Source: Thiomicrorhabdus sp034722175 | GTDB taxonomy: Bacteria > Pseudomonadota > Gammaproteobacteria > Thiomicrospirales > Thiomicrospiraceae | Length of the DNA stretch: 15,770 nt | Direction of reading: 5' to 3' | Assembly: GCA_034722175.1 (NCBI GenBank) | Contig: JAYENR010000096.1 | Span: forward strand, 1-15,770 | Shown: positions 14,433-15,770 of the stretch, in pieces | Numbering within the stretch: position 1 is the stretch's first letter | How the letters are laid out: each line of letters starts with the position of its first letter | The notes under the pieces: generated by a model | Told to the model about the DNA's origin: nothing | Databases searched by the model: none | Seen by the model: only the letters and a program-made list of their open reading frames with translations | Position numbers and translations under genes: made by a program

Positions 14433-14445
14433 CTCAGCAGGCCTG
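14433..14445 (+). repeat. Recurrent 13-mer, one-mismatch copy CTCAGCAGGCCTG, after the merR gene
   Basis: It differs from CTGAGCAGGCCTG at one position and is preceded by AAA as at 6564. With flanking TTTCA and TGAAA it could form a small bulged hairpin (TCAG/CTGA inside TTTCA/TGAAA), perhaps a weak transcription stop between merR and the tRNA gene. Confidence 0.65.
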
Positions 14446-14479
14446 ATGAAATAGCGTTGTATTTACCCTATCTTAAATT

Positions 14480-14556
14480 CGGAATGTAGCGCAGCTTGGT
14501 AGCGCACCACACTGGGGGTGTGGGGGTCGCAGGTTCAAGTCCTGTCATTCCGACCA
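14480..14556 (+). tRNA. tRNA-Pro (anticodon GGG)
   Basis: A 77-base cloverleaf is complete. The acceptor stem is CGGAATG/CATTCCG with discriminator A and an encoded CCA (14554-14556). The D stem is GCGC/GCGC, the anticodon stem CCACA/TGTGG encloses CTGGGGG with anticodon GGG at 14514-14516, and the T arm is GCAGG-TTCAAGT-CCTGT. It decodes CCC and CCU proline codons. Its position just after merR is conserved in relatives. Confidence 0.97.
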
Positions 14557-14792
14557 ATTTCATTTCTTGTACTGTATTTACTTTTAAAAAAGTACTATTG
14601 ATTTTTATCTCTGTTTAAAAAACGAGAAATCTCCAATGTTAGGTTTTCTCTTAGCAATAAGACGAGCCTCTTGTTTCTGTTTACAGCGAAAAATCAGCCT
14701 ATATTAATGCTGTAATAGTCAGATATTTCTACGTGGAGTTCAGCCTTTTTTAAACATCGATTTGCTCGTGTATTAAGCGGGTAGAGTGAAGT
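14557..14792. other. Intergenic region between tRNA-Pro and the EAL-domain gene
   Basis: This AT-rich interval separates two converging units. I see a perfect TACTTTT-AA-AAAAGTA dyad (14579-14594) and a GAGAAA/TTTCTC dyad near 14625-14656, but neither has GC pairs plus a T-run like a terminator. No gene, tRNA or obvious repeat is supported, and there is no second copy of the tRNA 3' end that would suggest an integrated element. Confidence 0.5.
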
Positions 14793-15770
14793 TCATATGT
14801 TAAAGTCTTTGATTGTTTCAGGTTTGGAGAAGAACCAGCCTTGTCCATAGACATTTTCTTTAGAGTGTATGTCATCAAACATTTCAATGAGTTTGTTTAC
14901 GACTTTTTGATCTTCAATGTATTCGAGCACTAAACTAAGATTAAGTTTATTACCCAATAGTAGAATCACTTCCAGTAGAGAGGCAGATGTTTCGGACTCG
15001 CAGATTGAGCGAACCAAGCTACCATCAATTTTCAAGAAGCTAATGAGTTTTTCTTCTGAAAGTTGTTTCACGATTTCAAAATTTGTATAACCGGTGCCAA
15101 AATCATCCACGGCCACAAAAAAGTTATCAGTTTGTAGTTGTTTTAAGACATCTAATTTTGAGGTTAATGTGTATTCGGTTAACTCCAAAACCACGTTAAG
15201 GTTATGTTGTTTGGCTTCTATCGTTAACTGCTTGATGTTATCAATAATGCTTTTTGAAAGCAGGGAGAGAGGGTTTAGGTTTAGAAAAACATAATCTAAC
15301 TTCTTAGAGACTTCTTTTAGATGATTACGAATTTTTTGAATTACAACCATGTCAAATTTTTGGTACAGACCGTAATCATTCACAATATCAATAAACATGC
15401 CTGCTGGAATGAGCTGTCCATTTGGGCCGTGTGGGATTCTTGCTAAGGTTTCTGCGCCAAATAAATTTGAATCGTTTACGTTTACAATTGAATGAAAATA
15501 CAGTTCTACAGCGTGGTTTTCTATTGAATGAATAACGGCAGATTTTAAGCTTAAGTTTTCTTGTATTTCAGAAATAATCGCGCGAACATCCTGACCAAAA
15601 TCGTAGATATTGACCAGCTCTTGACTGTGTAAATTAAGGTGGTTAGTTTTGTGTTCGATCACTCGAATAACTTCATGAATTTCATCTTCTAAAAGGTTGT
15701 GTAGAAGTGAGGTATCGATATAACCAATATTAAGAAACGAGCAAGATGTAATGCTTTCATATTGTGCAGA
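14793..15770 (-). CDS. EAL-domain (c-di-GMP phosphodiesterase) protein with degenerate GGDEF-like region, C-terminal part
   Basis: The frame is open to the right edge (at least 325 codons), so the GTG at 15662 is probably internal. Numbering from it, the EAL domain has ETL in place of EAL (E71, with R75), N128 (LNLNP), E160 (VLELTE), D186-D187 (VAVDDFGTGYTNF), K211 (FLKIDGSLV), E247 (LVLEYIE) and Q274 (GQGWFFSKP). These cover the usual metal and c-di-GMP contacts, so hydrolysis of cyclic di-GMP is plausible. Upstream, IYDFGQDVRAIISEI resembles the motif region of GGDEF domains with GGDEF replaced by FGQDV, suggesting an inactive cyclase domain. Sensory parts, if any, lie outside the window. 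The gene converges on tRNA-Pro. Confidence 0.85.
   Translation of the reverse strand, partial: SAQYESITSCSFLNIGYIDTSLLHNLLEDEIHEVIRVIEHKTNHLNLHSQELVNIYDFGQDVRAIISEIQENLSLKSAVIHSIENHAVELYFHSIVNVNDSNLFGAETLARIPHGPNGQLIPAGMFIDIVNDYGLYQKFDMVVIQKIRNHLKEVSKKLDYVFLNLNPLSLLSKSIIDNIKQLTIEAKQHNLNVVLELTEYTLTSKLDVLKQLQTDNFFVAVDDFGTGYTNFEIVKQLSEEKLISFLKIDGSLVRSICESETSASLLEVILLLGNKLNLSLVLEYIEDQKVVNKLIEMFDDIHSKENVYGQGWFFSKPETIKDFNI

Noticed and set aside
14480..14556. tRNA-Pro as an attachment site of an integrated element.
   Set aside because: No second copy of its 3' end, no integrase and no change in gene style is visible within the window.
14579..14594. TACTTTT-AA-AAAAGTA hairpin as terminator of tRNA-Pro.
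   Set aside because: It is made almost only of A-T pairs, has a two-base loop and no T-run follows; low-complexity AT sequence explains it.

Overview
The window reads as a chromosomal piece of a moderately AT-rich gammaproteobacterium. The conserved order thrS-infC-rpmI-rplT-pheS-pheT-ihfA-merR-tRNA-Pro is typical of Gammaproteobacteria. The protein flavour (PCMT-family N-terminus, HDOD protein, thiamine-scavenging genes) would suit a sulfur oxidiser of the Thiomicrospira / Hydrogenovibrio / Thiomicrorhabdus type, but that genus-level guess is inference only.

Left part (1-5600): a truncated PCMT-family methyltransferase gene runs off the left edge on the minus strand. It diverges from a plus-strand gene for a kinase-fold phosphotransferase. 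Converging on the latter is a minus-strand gene string led by a clear TPP riboswitch (about 5400-5490). In transcription order it encodes a TonB-dependent outer-membrane receptor, a small YkoF/MTH1187-like thiamine-binding protein, a SAM-dependent methyltransferase, a second paralogous thiamine-binding protein and a PnuC/PnuT-type inner-membrane transporter. It reads as a thiamine-scavenging operon: import across the outer membrane, small-protein binding, import across the inner membrane, all repressed by TPP. A terminator-like hairpin after the receptor gene probably lowers expression of the distal genes. The methyltransferase has no known place in such an operon. A 10-N assembly gap lies inside the receptor gene.

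Middle (5600-6756): a stand-alone HDOD signalling protein, then an intergenic region with a promoter for thrS.

Right part (6757-14556): the translation cluster. thrS, infC (apparently starting at a non-canonical ATC), rpmI and rplT form one unit ending in a strong terminator. A long infC-rpmI gap resembles the autoregulatory L20 leader of other gammaproteobacteria. pheS-pheT-ihfA-merR follow as a second tightly packed unit, then tRNA-Pro(GGG). From 14793 to the right edge a minus-strand gene encodes a protein with a degenerate GGDEF-like region and an EAL (c-di-GMP phosphodiesterase) domain; it is open to the window end.

Across the window a 13-bp sequence, CTGARCAGGCCTG, recurs in genes and intergenic regions far more often than chance would give. 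It may be an uptake-signal-like or other genome-wide motif and is the least explained signal here, together with the methyltransferase-containing thiamine operon.
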